A DNA stretch of 64,000 bases from CAWBJP01 sp963789165 (GCA_963789165.1 CAWBJP010000002.1:385186-449185); one strand, 5' to 3'; positions 16,193 through 24,695 are shown, counted from the stretch's first letter. Notes: generated from the letters alone by a model not told the origin. Made by a program: numbers and translations.

Positions 16193-17347
16193 CTATTCTG
16201 CGTCGTCCGCTGGTGCCAGGATCCTCCCAAGCAGGTCGGCCGCCTCGCGGTCGGCCTCGGGTAGGAAGTGGGCGTAGACGCTGAGCGTCACGTTGGGATT
16301 CTTGTGGCCGAGCCGCCCGGCCACCGTCCGCACGTCGACCCCGTTGGACAGCAGCCGGGTGGCGACGAAGTGCCGGAGGTCGTGCAGGCGGACCTCAGGC
16401 ATCCCGGCCCGCTCGGCCAGGCGGGCGAACGCCTGCGTGACGACCCACGGCCGCCAGCTCGACCGGCCGGCGGGGGCGTCCGAGAACACGTAGGCGTCGT
16501 CGGGCAACACCGTCTCGCACGCCCGGGCAACCGACTCGGCGGCTTGCCGGTGAGCGGTGAGCACGGCAACGGTGCCCTGGTCCAGGGCAACACGCCGGGT
16601 TCCATGCGTCTTCGTGTCCTTGATGACGAGTCCGTCCTTGCCCTTCACCGCGCCCCGGGCAATCGTGACGATGCCGGTCCCCAAGTTGACGTCCGTCCAC
16701 CGCAAGGCCACGAGCTCCCCCCGCCGGGCACCCGTGGCCGCCGCCAGCTGGAGGAAGACGGCGAACGCCGGGTTCTCCTCAGCGGCCCGGGCAAACAGCA
16801 AACGCACCTGTTCCGGCGACGGCGGGCGGATGTCCCGGGCCGGCAGCCGGGGCGGCGAGGCGCTGGCCGCCGGGTTGACGGCCAGCCAGCCCCACCGGAC
16901 GGCCTGGCCGAGCGCCCGGTGGAACACGTTGTGGGTGCGCCGGACGGTGGCCGGGGCCAAGGGCTTGCCGCCGCGCCCGCCTCGCTGCGACAGGTGGCGG
17001 TAGAGGGCGTCGACCTTGGCCGTGGTCAGCTTGCGCAGCGGTGTCTCGCCGATGTGGGGCAGGAGATGTGCATCGAGGATCGTCCTGGCGTGGTCGGCGG
17101 TGGACGGGCTGAGGCTCCCCTCGGCCTGTTCGAACCACTGCTCCAGCATCTGCCCCACCGTCATCGTCGCCGCCGAAACGACGGGCGCCGGCCCGGCCAC
17201 CAGGGCGGCCAGCGCCCGCTGTGCCTCCCGTTTTCCACCTCGCACCGTCTTCGTCAGGTACTTGCGGCGGCCCGTCAGCGGGTCTCGGCCGACGAAGACG
17301 CGCAGCTCCCACGACCCCTCGGAGCGCTGCCGCATCGATCCCCGCAT
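16193..17347 (-). CDS. int: Tyrosine recombinase (phage-type integrase)
   Basis: A protein of about 384 residues catalyses site-specific recombination at the tRNA-Ala att sites. An N-terminal AP2-like arm-binding region (MRQRSEGSWELRVFVGRDPL) precedes a SAM-like core-binding domain and a C-terminal catalytic domain. Catalytic residues are visible: Arg in TGARRGELVALRW, His and Arg in LHDLRHFVATRLL, His in LGHKNPNVTLSVYAHFL, and the final Tyr in the same block. I chose the ATG at 17347 because GGAG lies 6 nt upstream and the protein then opens MRGSMRQ, as in its relatives. An open frame continues to 17422 but reads through the GATGGGCA array. It is adjacent to the tRNA and directed into the island. 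Confidence 0.92.
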   Translation of the reverse strand: MRGSMRQRSEGSWELRVFVGRDPLTGRRKYLTKTVRGGKREAQRALAALVAGPAPVVSAATMTVGQMLEQWFEQAEGSLSPSTADHARTILDAHLLPHIGETPLRKLTTAKVDALYRHLSQRGGRGGKPLAPATVRRTHNVFHRALGQAVRWGWLAVNPAASASPPRLPARDIRPPSPEQVRLLFARAAEENPAFAVFLQLAAATGARRGELVALRWTDVNLGTGIVTIARGAVKGKDGLVIKDTKTHGTRRVALDQGTVAVLTAHRQAAESVARACETVLPDDAYVFSDAPAGRSSWRPWVVTQAFARLAERAGMPEVRLHDLRHFVATRLLSNGVDVRTVAGRLGHKNPNVTLSVYAHFLPEADREAADLLGRILAPADDAE

Positions 17348-17421
17348 GCCCATCTCCTGCCCATCCGCGGATGGGCAACGGTACTTCAAACTGATGGGCA
17401 AAGATGGGCAATTGATGGGCA
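17347..17421. repeat. Cluster of six GATGGGCA octamers beside the integrase gene
   Basis: Forward copies lie at 17370, 17393, 17403 and 17414. Reverse copies lie at 17347-17354 and 17358-17365. The pair 17358-17377 forms a perfect 20-bp palindrome. Two more copies are at 3260 and 3272 near the other island end. The position next to the att core suggests integrase or excisionase arm sites and an operator for int. Confidence 0.7.
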
Positions 17422-17431
17422 AAGACGAAGG

Positions 17432-17476
17432 AAGGGCTGGCCGGGAGCTAGCATTTCTTGCTCCTGACCAGCCCTT
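17432..17476. terminator. Hairpin between the integrase upstream region and the att core
   Basis: Inverted arms AAGGGCTGG (17432-17440) and CCAGCCCTT (17468-17476), with an inner GAGC/GCTC pair, are followed by TT on the plus strand. It could insulate transcription or shape the att region. Confidence 0.4.
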
Positions 17477-17482
17477 TTACCG

Positions 17483-17555
17483 TGGAGGTGAGCGGACTCG
17501 AACCGCCGACTTCTACGTTGCGAACGTAGCGCTCTACCAGCTGAGCTACACCCCC
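17483..17555 (-). tRNA. tRNA-Ala(CGC)
   Basis: A 73-nt cloverleaf folds fully. The acceptor arm is GGGGGTG/CACCTCC, with the G3:U70 pair that defines alanine tRNA. The D arm is GCTC/GAGC and the anticodon stem is CTACG/CGTAG. The loop TTCGCAA gives anticodon CGC, which reads GCG. The T arm has TTCGAGT. CCA is not encoded. Its 3' part is the att core of the island. Confidence 0.95.
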
Positions 17556-17656
17556 GTTCCGGCCCGCTAACCGAGAACGCCTCCGCCGTTCCCTCAAACT
17601 TCGAGGCGTCCGCGACAAACGGACCAGACACCACCAGAGTAGCGCCCGGGGTCCGG

Positions 17657-18301
17657 CTACTCCCCGGACGGCCCGGCTCTGCGGCCTTCGATCCCCTCCA
17701 GGAGACGGGTCTGCAGGAGGCTGGTGGTGAGGTCCCCCCGGGTGCGCTCGAGGACGGCGCGCAGCTGGTCGGTGGTGCGGCGGAGGTGGCCGGACATGGC
17801 CTCGGGGAAGTCCATGGTGCAGAGCAGGGTGTAGACCTCGTCCATGAGACCGAGCAGCTCCTCGCCCCGCTCCGGCTGGCCCCGGCGCAGCTGGTCGAGC
17901 AGATAGCGGCGCAGCTCACTGGCTGCCTCCGCCATCCCGTTCAGAAAGGCCTGGACCTCCACTCCCATGTCGCTGGCGATGGGTAGGGGGTCGCCCCGGA
18001 CGAAGGCGAGGGTCAGGCGGGCCTCGGCATACTCCTTGGCCGCGTCATGCACGAAGCCGGCGTAGCGGATGTCGGGATGGGCGGTCAGCGCGTCGCCGGC
18101 TTCCTTCAGATGGGCGGCGGCCTGGGCGGCCAGGTCCTCGGCCACCTCCCACTCCTGGCGGTGGACGGCCCGGATCGACGCCGCGCAGGCCTGGATGGTT
18201 CGCCGGCAGGCGGCCAGGCCGGTCTCCCGGGCCCGGTGCTTGTTCTCCAGCTCTCCCCGGGCCCATTCGCCGACGGCGGCGATCTCCTCGGCCCGGCCCA
18301 T
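17657..18301 (-). CDS. Translin-family protein
   Basis: This is a 214-residue, largely helical protein. The family signature is clear: YAGFVHDAAKEYAEARLTLA, then LPIASDMGVEVQAFLNGMAEAASELRRYLLD, MDEVYTLLCTMDFPEA and ERTRGDLT. Eukaryotic translin and its partner TRAX bind and cut single-stranded nucleic acid. Bacterial and archaeal members are common but poorly studied, and databases often mislabel them as dehalogenases. The ATG at 18301 lies 2 bp past the stop of the upstream membrane protein gene, so the two form an operon. Whether the acidic catalytic set of TRAX is complete cannot be judged from motifs alone. Confidence 0.82.
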   Translation of the reverse strand: MGRAEEIAAVGEWARGELENKHRARETGLAACRRTIQACAASIRAVHRQEWEVAEDLAAQAAAHLKEAGDALTAHPDIRYAGFVHDAAKEYAEARLTLAFVRGDPLPIASDMGVEVQAFLNGMAEAASELRRYLLDQLRRGQPERGEELLGLMDEVYTLLCTMDFPEAMSGHLRRTTDQLRAVLERTRGDLTTSLLQTRLLEGIEGRRAGPSGE

Positions 18302-18303
18302 GC

Positions 18304-18927
18304 CTACAACGCGGCCGAGCGGGCCGCGGTGGCCTCCGGCACCGCCTCGGCGTCCGAGACGTCCGAGGGGTCGGAAGCATTGGAGGAGTCGGTGAGGTCG
18401 ATCTCGACGGGGATGGCCACCGGCAGGTACCGCACCTTCGCCTTGCGCTCCAGGGCGAGTTGGCGCAGGCGCCGCAGACCGGTGACGTAGGCGGCCAGCG
18501 CCACGTCGACCAGTAGGTGGGCGCCACCCAGGACCGGGCGCAGGCCGGGGACGGTCAGGGCCAGGGCGAGGGTCAGGACGGCGGTCAGGCAGAGGCCGGC
18601 GAAGACCTGTCGGCGCCGGCGGAGCACGTCGACCCGGGAGAACTGGCGGACGGGGACGGGAGGCCGGGACCGGTCCCGGCCACGGCGCCGGGCGGGCGGC
18701 ACCACGGGCCCGGGTTCGGCCACCAGGGACGCCCGGGGCAGAGCCGAGCCGATGGGGCGGACGGCGCTCGGAGGCCGGGAGGCCCGGGGGACCACGGGCG
18801 GGGCGAGGACCTCGAGGCGTTTGCGGAAGTTCTCGACGGAGCGGCCCTGGCGGGCTTCGGCCCGCTTCCGGAGAGCGGGGGGGAGCAGGACGATCCCCCA
18901 CAGCACGGCCAACCCGAGGAGTACCAC
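18304..18927 (-). CDS. SepX/GlpR-like divisome membrane protein
   Basis: A protein of about 207 residues starts at the GTG at 18927 (GGGGAGG 8 nt upstream). It has an N-terminal helix (VVLLGLAVLWGIVLLPPALR followed by KRAE), a charged Pro/Arg-rich cytosolic linker and two C-terminal helices (VFAGLCLTAVLTLALALTV and HLLVDVALAAYVTGL). This layout matches actinobacterial SepX (Streptomyces) and GlpR (Corynebacterium). Those proteins place or bind divisome components, and GlpR is the receptor of the MoeA-like Glp protein. The nearby moeA fits that partnership. Sequence similarity is short and mostly in the helices, so the call rests on architecture plus context. It ends 2 bp before the translin gene. 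Confidence 0.68.
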   Translation of the reverse strand: MVLLGLAVLWGIVLLPPALRKRAEARQGRSVENFRKRLEVLAPPVVPRASRPPSAVRPIGSALPRASLVAEPGPVVPPARRRGRDRSRPPVPVRQFSRVDVLRRRRQVFAGLCLTAVLTLALALTVPGLRPVLGGAHLLVDVALAAYVTGLRRLRQLALERKAKVRYLPVAIPVEIDLTDSSNASDPSDVSDAEAVPEATAARSAAL

Positions 18928-19051
18928 CGGCCCAGCCTCCCCTTCACCTTTTGACGCCGCCCGGCGGGAACCTAACACCCGCCCGGGGGGCGGGGGCGGA
19001 CCCGAATGCGTGTTCAGGGTGCCGGGCGCCACCGAGGGCGCCGCAGGCGTG

Positions 19052-19561
19052 CTAGAGGCCGTAAGTGAGTTCGTCACCCTCCGTCGCCTTGCGCCGGAAG
19101 GTGCCGGAGCGCCCGCCGGTCTTCTCCCACAGGGCGAGCTTGCCGATGGTCATCTCCCGGTCGACCGACTTGCACATGTCGTAGACGGTGAGGGCGGCCA
19201 CGGCACAGGCCGTCAGCGCCTCCATCTCCACGCCGGTGCGGTCCACCGTCTCGACCTGGGCCTCGATCTCGACGAAGTTGTCCTCGATGGTGAAGTTGAC
19301 ATAGACGCTGCCCACCAGGAGTGGGTGGCACAGCGGCAGCAGCATCGGCGTCTGCTTGGCCGCCTGGATTCCGGCCACCCGGGCCACGGCCAGAACGTCA
19401 CCCTTCGTGATCGCCCCCGAGGCGATCATCCCCGTCGTCTCCGGCTTCATGAGCACCCGGCAGCGGGCCACCGCTCGGCGGTGGGTGGCCTCTTTGGGTG
19501 TGACGTCGACCATCCGGGCGCGGCCAAGCGGGTCGAGGTGGGTGAACTCGAAGGGCGTCAT
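19052..19561 (-). CDS. moaC: Cyclic pyranopterin monophosphate synthase MoaC
   Basis: The 169-residue enzyme converts the MoaA product into cyclic pyranopterin monophosphate in molybdenum cofactor synthesis. Conserved blocks include KPETTGMIASGAITKGDVLA, LLPLCHPLLV and VEMEALTACAVAALTVYDMC followed by KSVDREM with the catalytic Lys and Asp. I chose the ATG at 19561 (MTPFEFTHLD); an upstream ATG would add residues foreign to the family. It is divergent from moaA, with about 100 bp between the two starts, so a shared regulatory region is likely. Confidence 0.95.
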   Translation of the reverse strand: MTPFEFTHLDPLGRARMVDVTPKEATHRRAVARCRVLMKPETTGMIASGAITKGDVLAVARVAGIQAAKQTPMLLPLCHPLLVGSVYVNFTIEDNFVEIEAQVETVDRTGVEMEALTACAVAALTVYDMCKSVDREMTIGKLALWEKTGGRSGTFRRKATEGDELTYGL

Positions 19562-19665
19562 GGCGATAAGTGTACGGCGTGACCCGTGCCGTCGCCGGGG
19601 CCGGCCGAATCTTGGACCAATCGGCATGTGGCGAGCGGCAGTTACACTCAGTGGCCGGGGGAAAG

Positions 19666-20703
19666 ATGACCACTGACCAGCGATCCAACGTGTTCGACGC
19701 CTACGCCAGGCCGCTACGCGACCTACGCATCTCGGTGACCGACCGGTGCAATTTCCGCTGCCCCTACTGCATGCCGGCCGAGGTCTACGGGGACAAGTAC
19801 GAGTTCCTGCCCCGCTCCCAGATCCTCAGCTTCGAGGAGATCGAGCGCCTGGCCGGCCTCTTCGCCGGCCTGGGGGCGGTCAAGCTGCGCCTGACCGGGG
19901 GCGAGCCGCTCGTCCGGGCCCACCTGCCTCGCCTGGTCAAGGGCCTGGCCGCCATCGACGGGGTGGAGGATCTGGCCCTGACCACCAACGGGGTGCTCCT
20001 CGGGGAGATGGCCGGCGCACTGGCGGAAGCGGGCCTGCAGCGGGTCACGGTCAGCCTCGACACCCTCGACGACGACGTCTTCCGGCTCATGAGCGGGCGG
20101 GACAGCGTCGGCCCCGAGACGGTGGTGGCCGCCATCGACGCGGCCGCCGCCGCCGGTCTCGCCCCCATCAAGATCAACTGCGTGGTCCAGCGGGGCGTGA
20201 ACGACCACACCCTGGTCGACCTGGCCCGGCGCTTCCAGGGCACCGGCCACATCCTCCGCTTCATCGAGTTCATGGACGTCGGCACGCTCAACGGCTGGGA
20301 CCTCACCCAGGTGGTGACGGCGGCCGAGATCGTCGAGCGCATCGACGCCGTCCTGCCCCTCGAGCCGGTCGAGCCCAACTACCGGGGCGAGGTGGCGAAC
20401 CGCTACCGCTTCCGGGACGGCTCGGGGGAGATCGGCGTGATCGCCTCGGTGTCCCAACCCTTCTGTGGGGACTGCACCCGGGCCCGCCTGTCCACCGAGG
20501 GCCGCCTGGTGACCTGCCTTTTCGCCACCGGCGGGGTCGACCTGAGGGGCCCCATGCGGGCTGGCGCCACCGACGAGGAGCTGACCCAGCGCATCCGCTC
20601 CACCTGGGAGGCCCGCACCGACCGCTACTCCGAGCGCCGCTCAGCCGTGACGGTGGCCAGCGGGAAGCGTCGCCGTATCGAGATGTACCAGATCGGCGGC
20701 TGA
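19666..20703 (+). CDS. moaA: GTP 3',8-cyclase MoaA
   Basis: The 345-residue radical SAM enzyme performs the first step of molybdenum cofactor synthesis, turning GTP into 3',8-cyclo-GTP. The N-terminal 4Fe-4S motif is CNFRCPYC. SAM and GTP contacts include LRLTGGEPLVR. The second cluster is in FCGDCTRARLSTEGRLVTC. The C-terminus ends in GG, which in this family enters the active site. The ATG at 19666 follows GGGGGAAAG. The gene is divergent from moaC and convergent with moeA. Confidence 0.95.
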   Translation: MTTDQRSNVFDAYARPLRDLRISVTDRCNFRCPYCMPAEVYGDKYEFLPRSQILSFEEIERLAGLFAGLGAVKLRLTGGEPLVRAHLPRLVKGLAAIDGVEDLALTTNGVLLGEMAGALAEAGLQRVTVSLDTLDDDVFRLMSGRDSVGPETVVAAIDAAAAAGLAPIKINCVVQRGVNDHTLVDLARRFQGTGHILRFIEFMDVGTLNGWDLTQVVTAAEIVERIDAVLPLEPVEPNYRGEVANRYRFRDGSGEIGVIASVSQPFCGDCTRARLSTEGRLVTCLFATGGVDLRGPMRAGATDEELTQRIRSTWEARTDRYSERRSAVTVASGKRRRIEMYQIGG

Positions 20704-20753
20704 GCACCGAGGCTTCAGCCGAGGAGCTGCGTCAGCCGCAAAGAAGAGGCTGT

Positions 20754-20800
20754 GCCGCCCTTCGGGCGGCGCCTCGCTCTTTCTGGCGCCGAAGGCGCCA
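20754..20800. terminator. Two hairpins between convergent moaA and moeA
   Basis: Perfect stems of 7 bp each occur at 20754-20770 (GCCGCCC-TTC-GGGCGGC) and 20784-20800 (TGGCGCC-GAA-GGCGCCA). They sit between the two stop codons and can end transcription from both sides. Confidence 0.7.
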
Positions 20801-20804
20801 GGGC

Positions 20805-22025
20805 TTAGTGGTCGGCGGGGGCGTCGAGGAGCATGACCTCGACGGGTTCGCCTGCTGCCAGTCCGTCTCCATCCGGGATCAGGGCCAGGGCGTTGGCCAG
20901 TGCCATGGCGGAGAGGACGTTCGAGGCCTGCACGCCGGTGGAACCGGCCATCAGCCGGCCGTTTTCCCGCCGGACCCGGACCCGGTCGAGGTGGAGTTTC
21001 CCGTCGCGGTGCCGGCGCATGTCGTGCTCCGCCACCGCCTCCACCACCGGTCGGAAGCGGTGGGGGTGGCCCATCATCTGCAGGAGGGCGGGCCGGGCGA
21101 AGAGCTCGAAGCTGACGAGGGACGACACCGGGTTGCCGGGTAGGCCGAAGATCGGCCGTCCGCCCACCAGGCCGTAGGCCAGCGGCTTGGCCGGCTTGAT
21201 GGCCACCTGCCACCAGTTCAGGGCCCCCATCTCGTCCAGGACCTTTTTGACGAGGTCGTACTCGCCCATGGACACGCCGCCGGTGGTGACCAGGGCGTCG
21301 CAGGTGGCCACGGCCTGCTCCAGGCGTTCCCGGATGACCGCTTCGTCGTCCCGGGCCACCCCGAGGTCGACCGCCTCACAGCCGGTCTGGGCCACCAGGG
21401 CGCAGAGCATGACGCGGTTGCTGTCGGTGATCCGTCCCGGCGCCAGCGGCTCGCCCGGCGGGGTGAGCTCGTCGCCGGTGGACATGACGGCCACCCGGGG
21501 CCGGCGCACCACGGCCACGGTGGCGTGGCCCAGGCTGGCCACCACCCCGAGGTGGGCCGGGGTCAGCACCGTGCCGGCGGGGAAGGCCACCGTCCCGGCC
21601 TCCAGGTCGCCACCGGCCCGGCGGATGTGGTCGCCGGCGCGGGCCTCGCGGCGCACCAGGACGCCGTCGCCGTCCACTGCGGTCTCCTCCACCATCACGA
21701 TCCCGTCGGCGCCGTCGGGGATGGGGGCTCCGGTCATGATCCGGATGGCCTGGCCCGCTTCCACACTGATGGTGGGCGCCCGGCCGGCGGCCAGCTCGTC
21801 GACCACCACCAGGCGGACCGGGGCGTCGGGCGAGGCGCCGGCGGTGTCGGCCGCCCGCACCGCGTAGCCGTCCATCCCGGTGTTGGCGAAGGGGGGCACG
21901 TCCCAGGCCGCGCTGAGCGGAGCGGCCGTGGCCAGACCCAGCGCCTTGGCCAGGGAAAGCTCAGTGGCCGGTAGGACGGCGGTCGTCTCCAGAATCCTGG
22001 CCCGGACCTCGTCGAGGGGGATCAC
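20805..22025 (-). CDS. moeA: Molybdopterin molybdenumtransferase MoeA / Glp homologue
   Basis: The 406-residue protein inserts molybdate into adenylylated molybdopterin. Conserved blocks include DVPPFANTGMDGYAVRA, IMTGAPIPDGAD, VMSTGDEL, VTTGGVSMGEYD and IFGLPGNPVSS. The GTG start at 22025 (VIPLDEVRARIL) gives the normal length. The frame stays open upstream but that part has no family similarity. In corynebacteria a MoeA-like protein (Glp) binds FtsZ and the membrane receptor GlpR. The SepX/GlpR-like gene is 2 kb away in the same cluster, so a dual role is possible here. The gene is divergent from the subtilase gene. Confidence 0.93.
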   Translation of the reverse strand: MIPLDEVRARILETTAVLPATELSLAKALGLATAAPLSAAWDVPPFANTGMDGYAVRAADTAGASPDAPVRLVVVDELAAGRAPTISVEAGQAIRIMTGAPIPDGADGIVMVEETAVDGDGVLVRREARAGDHIRRAGGDLEAGTVAFPAGTVLTPAHLGVVASLGHATVAVVRRPRVAVMSTGDELTPPGEPLAPGRITDSNRVMLCALVAQTGCEAVDLGVARDDEAVIRERLEQAVATCDALVTTGGVSMGEYDLVKKVLDEMGALNWWQVAIKPAKPLAYGLVGGRPIFGLPGNPVSSLVSFELFARPALLQMMGHPHRFRPVVEAVAEHDMRRHRDGKLHLDRVRVRRENGRLMAGSTGVQASNVLSAMALANALALIPDGDGLAAGEPVEVMLLDAPADH

Positions 22026-22125
22026 CCCCCAGAGGGTAGCCAGGGGCAGGTGGAGGAAAGGTGCGATCCGGGCATAACTCCACCCCCGTACACTTGAGGG
22101 CAGGGCGGGGAGCGCGGAGGGTTGC

Positions 22126-24609
22126 ATGCGGCGAGTGGCGTTGATGCTGGTGGTGGCCCTGTTGGGTGCGCTTCCTTCGACGTGGGCGGGGGCGGGCGAC
22201 GAGGCCGCCGCCCTTCCGGTGCCGGACTTCGGGGTGCCGCCGGTGGTCGACCTCCCCGGCCCAGCCCAGGTCGACCCCGCCGTCACCGCCGCCGCGGCCG
22301 GCCTTCCGGCAGGAGCGACGCTCGACCTGGTCATGTCCCTCGAGCGCCCGGCCGGCGAACGCCTGCGCAGCCTCCTGACCGGGCTCGGCACCTGGTCGTG
22401 GGCCTTCGAGCACATCCCGGCGGCGGCCGTGCGCCTCCCCGTGGAACGGCTCGACCTCCTGCGCCGGACCGAGGGAATCGTGGGCGTGTACCTCAACGAG
22501 CCACTGCGCTACTACCTGAAGGAGTCGGCCCAGCTGGTGAACACCGCCCGGGCCTGGAACGACCTGCACGTCACGGGCAAGGGCGTCACCGTGGCCATCC
22601 TCGACACCGGGGTGGACTTCGGCCACCCCGACCTGGCCGACGCCATGCGGGCCAACGTGAAGCTGGTCGGCTTCGGCGATCCCCTCCCGACGATCCCCAT
22701 CCAGAGCCTGACCAACTCCGACACCTCGTCGGGTCACGGCACCCACGTGGCCGGCGACGTCGCCTCCCGGGGCACCGCCTCCGACGGGGCTTACCGGGGC
22801 CTGGCGCCCGGCGCCGGCCTGGTCGGCATCGGGGCGGGGGACGGGCTCAGCATGTTCCTCGTCCTGGAAGGGCTCAACTGGACGATGGCCAACCGGGAGA
22901 AATACGGGATCCGGGTGATCAACAACTCCTGGGGCACCCAGTTCGAGCCCTTCGATCCGTTCGACCCGGTGAACGGCGCCACCCGCACGCTGGCCGAAGC
23001 CGGCGTGGTCGTCGTCTTCGCCAACGGCAACGACGGCACCGAGATGGCCATGAACCCCTACGCCTCGCCCCCCTGGGTCCTGCCCGTGGCCGCGGGCGAC
23101 AAGCAGGGGAAGATGGCGACGTTCAGCTCCGGCGGCATCGAGGCCGACACCGTGGGCCTCGGCTTCGCCAAGGTGGACGTGGCCGGGGAGACGCGCCGGC
23201 CCCTGGCCATGGGCCTGTACCACCCGGCGGTGACGACCACCGGTGTCGACGTGGTCTCGACCCGGGCGGCGAACACCATCCTCCCGCTCACCGGTCTGAC
23301 CTCCGACCTGCAGTCGGTCCCCCCGGACGAGCTGCCGTACTACACGACTCTGTCGGGCACCTCCATGGCCTCCCCGGAGACGGCGGGGGTGGTGGCCCTG
23401 GTCCTGGAGGCGGCGCCCGAGCTCAATCCCGCCCAGGTGCGGATGGTGCTCCAGATCACCGCCCGGCCCATCGCCGACGCCCCGTTCCACTTCGCCGGCT
23501 ACGGCTATACCGACGCCTCGGCCGCGGTGGAGCTGGCCCTGCGTCTGCACGGCGGGGCCGCCGGCGCCATCCAGAAGGAGCTCGAGCGGCTCCAGAGCGA
23601 CCGGGACCGGACGGTCCTCGACGGCCTGGCCCACCCCGACCACACCTGGGCCTGGAACGACCTCGCCCCCACCCTGGTGGGGTCACGCTCGCACGAGGTC
23701 ACGGTCCCCGCAGGTACGACCCGGCTCAAGGTGGCGGCCAACGGCGGTGCCGTCCCCTTCGTCGGCCTCGCCCGCTACGAGATCACCGTGACCGACGCCG
23801 CCGGCCACACGGTGGGTGACACGTCCGCCTCGGAGGCGTCGGGAGCCACGATCCTCGACGTCGACCTGTCCAAGGTGCCTGACGTCGCCTTCGGGACCTG
23901 GACCGTGGAGATCTTCGCCGTCGGCTCCCCGGGGAGCCCCTCCACCGGGGCGGACGGCTTCGGCGCCAAGCGGCTCCTGAACGTGCTCGTCTCCACCTTC
24001 GGGCCTCAGGCCGAGCTGTGCCCACCCACCCAGCAGTTCGTGCCCGAGGGCGTACTGGCGTCCCGCTTCCAGCAGGAGGACCCCTCCGGCGTCCCCGACC
24101 CTGGCCATCCCGGGTACACCAACGTGGGCCTGGTCCGGGCTGGACGCCTGGGTCAGCGCACGCCGGCGCGGAACCTCGCCGCCGGCTTCGGGCTGGCCAC
24201 CACGGCCGTGACCCCGCCCCGCTTCGTCTCCGAACCGCTGGCGGCCCCGCTCACCATCGATGAACCGGCGACCGTCCAGGTGTGGGTGCAGGGTCCGTCC
24301 GAGGTGGTCCAGGGTCTCCTCTCCGGCCAGCTCCTCGACCTCTCCCCGGACGGGAAGGCGGACATCGTCATCGGGCAGATCCCGGCCGGGGCCGTACTGT
24401 CCGCCGCGTCCGCCGAGCCGCTGCTGACCGAGGCGCCGCTCGAGCTGGTCAAGCCCGTCACCGTGCCCGCCGGGCACCGGCTCGCCCTCATGCTGGGGGT
24501 GAGCTTCATCGGCACGTCCGCCCACCGGCTCTACTTCGACTCGGACGAGTATCCGTCCGGTCTGCGCCTGACCACCGGCCGGCTGGCCGACCGGTGCACC
24601 GGCCCGTAG
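22126..24609 (+). CDS. Secreted S8 subtilisin-like serine protease
   Basis: This is an 827-residue preproprotease. A signal peptide spans about 1-22 and a propeptide-like region about 60-130. The catalytic triad is D160 in VAILDTGVDFGHPD, H204 in SSGHGTHVAG and S413 in SGTSMASPETAG. The oxyanion Asn is in FANGNDG. The catalytic domain carries insertions (about 340-400) typical of the lactocepin/kumamolisin-like branch. The region after 500 has no motif I recognise and may form beta-rich domains for substrate or surface binding. There is no C-terminal anchor, so the protein is likely released. It is divergent from moeA and convergent with galU. No partner gene is evident. Confidence 0.9.
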   Translation: MRRVALMLVVALLGALPSTWAGAGDEAAALPVPDFGVPPVVDLPGPAQVDPAVTAAAAGLPAGATLDLVMSLERPAGERLRSLLTGLGTWSWAFEHIPAAAVRLPVERLDLLRRTEGIVGVYLNEPLRYYLKESAQLVNTARAWNDLHVTGKGVTVAILDTGVDFGHPDLADAMRANVKLVGFGDPLPTIPIQSLTNSDTSSGHGTHVAGDVASRGTASDGAYRGLAPGAGLVGIGAGDGLSMFLVLEGLNWTMANREKYGIRVINNSWGTQFEPFDPFDPVNGATRTLAEAGVVVVFANGNDGTEMAMNPYASPPWVLPVAAGDKQGKMATFSSGGIEADTVGLGFAKVDVAGETRRPLAMGLYHPAVTTTGVDVVSTRAANTILPLTGLTSDLQSVPPDELPYYTTLSGTSMASPETAGVVALVLEAAPELNPAQVRMVLQITARPIADAPFHFAGYGYTDASAAVELALRLHGGAAGAIQKELERLQSDRDRTVLDGLAHPDHTWAWNDLAPTLVGSRSHEVTVPAGTTRLKVAANGGAVPFVGLARYEITVTDAAGHTVGDTSASEASGATILDVDLSKVPDVAFGTWTVEIFAVGSPGSPSTGADGFGAKRLLNVLVSTFGPQAELCPPTQQFVPEGVLASRFQQEDPSGVPDPGHPGYTNVGLVRAGRLGQRTPARNLAAGFGLATTAVTPPRFVSEPLAAPLTIDEPATVQVWVQGPSEVVQGLLSGQLLDLSPDGKADIVIGQIPAGAVLSAASAEPLLTEAPLELVKPVTVPAGHRLALMLGVSFIGTSAHRLYFDSDEYPSGLRLTTGRLADRCTGP

Positions 24610-24638
24610 GCCGGCACTGCGCCGGTCGGACGAAAGAA

Positions 24639-24695
24639 GGTGCCCCGCAGGGGCGCCGAGCAGTTACGGGGGGATTCGGGGGCAGAGCCCCCGAA
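24639..24695. terminator. Two hairpins between the subtilase gene and galU
   Basis: One stem is at 24639-24657 (GGTGCCCC-GCA-GGGGCGCC, one G-T pair). A perfect 9-bp stem is at 24675-24695 (TTCGGGGGC-AGA-GCCCCCGAA), touching the galU stop codon. They lie between convergent genes and may act in both directions. Confidence 0.65.

Larger units (their letters stand above)
3112..17526. mobile_element. Integrated genomic island in tRNA-Ala, about 14.4 kb
   Basis: The island runs from the partial tRNA copy at 3112-3156 to the intact tRNA-Ala at 17483-17555, with a 45-bp direct repeat at both ends. The integrase gene is next to the tRNA and transcribed away from it, the canonical layout. Cargo includes an ERCC4-Lsr2 protein, a serine hydrolase, an LPXTG cupin, an ABC importer, a BTAD regulator, an excisionase-like protein and an MNT/HEPN pair. 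No relaxase, replication initiator or type IV secretion gene is recognisable, so it is probably mobilised in trans or immobile. Confidence 0.87.

Noticed and set aside
15340..16230. Long minus-strand frame through the MNT gene
   Set aside because: Only its last 60 codons match the HEPN gene; the rest is a shifted read of the MNT sequence.
17657..18901. Longer translin protein starting upstream
   Set aside because: The upstream part is Arg/Pro-rich, antisense-like and overlaps the SepX/GlpR-like gene; ATG 18301 starts the family similarity.
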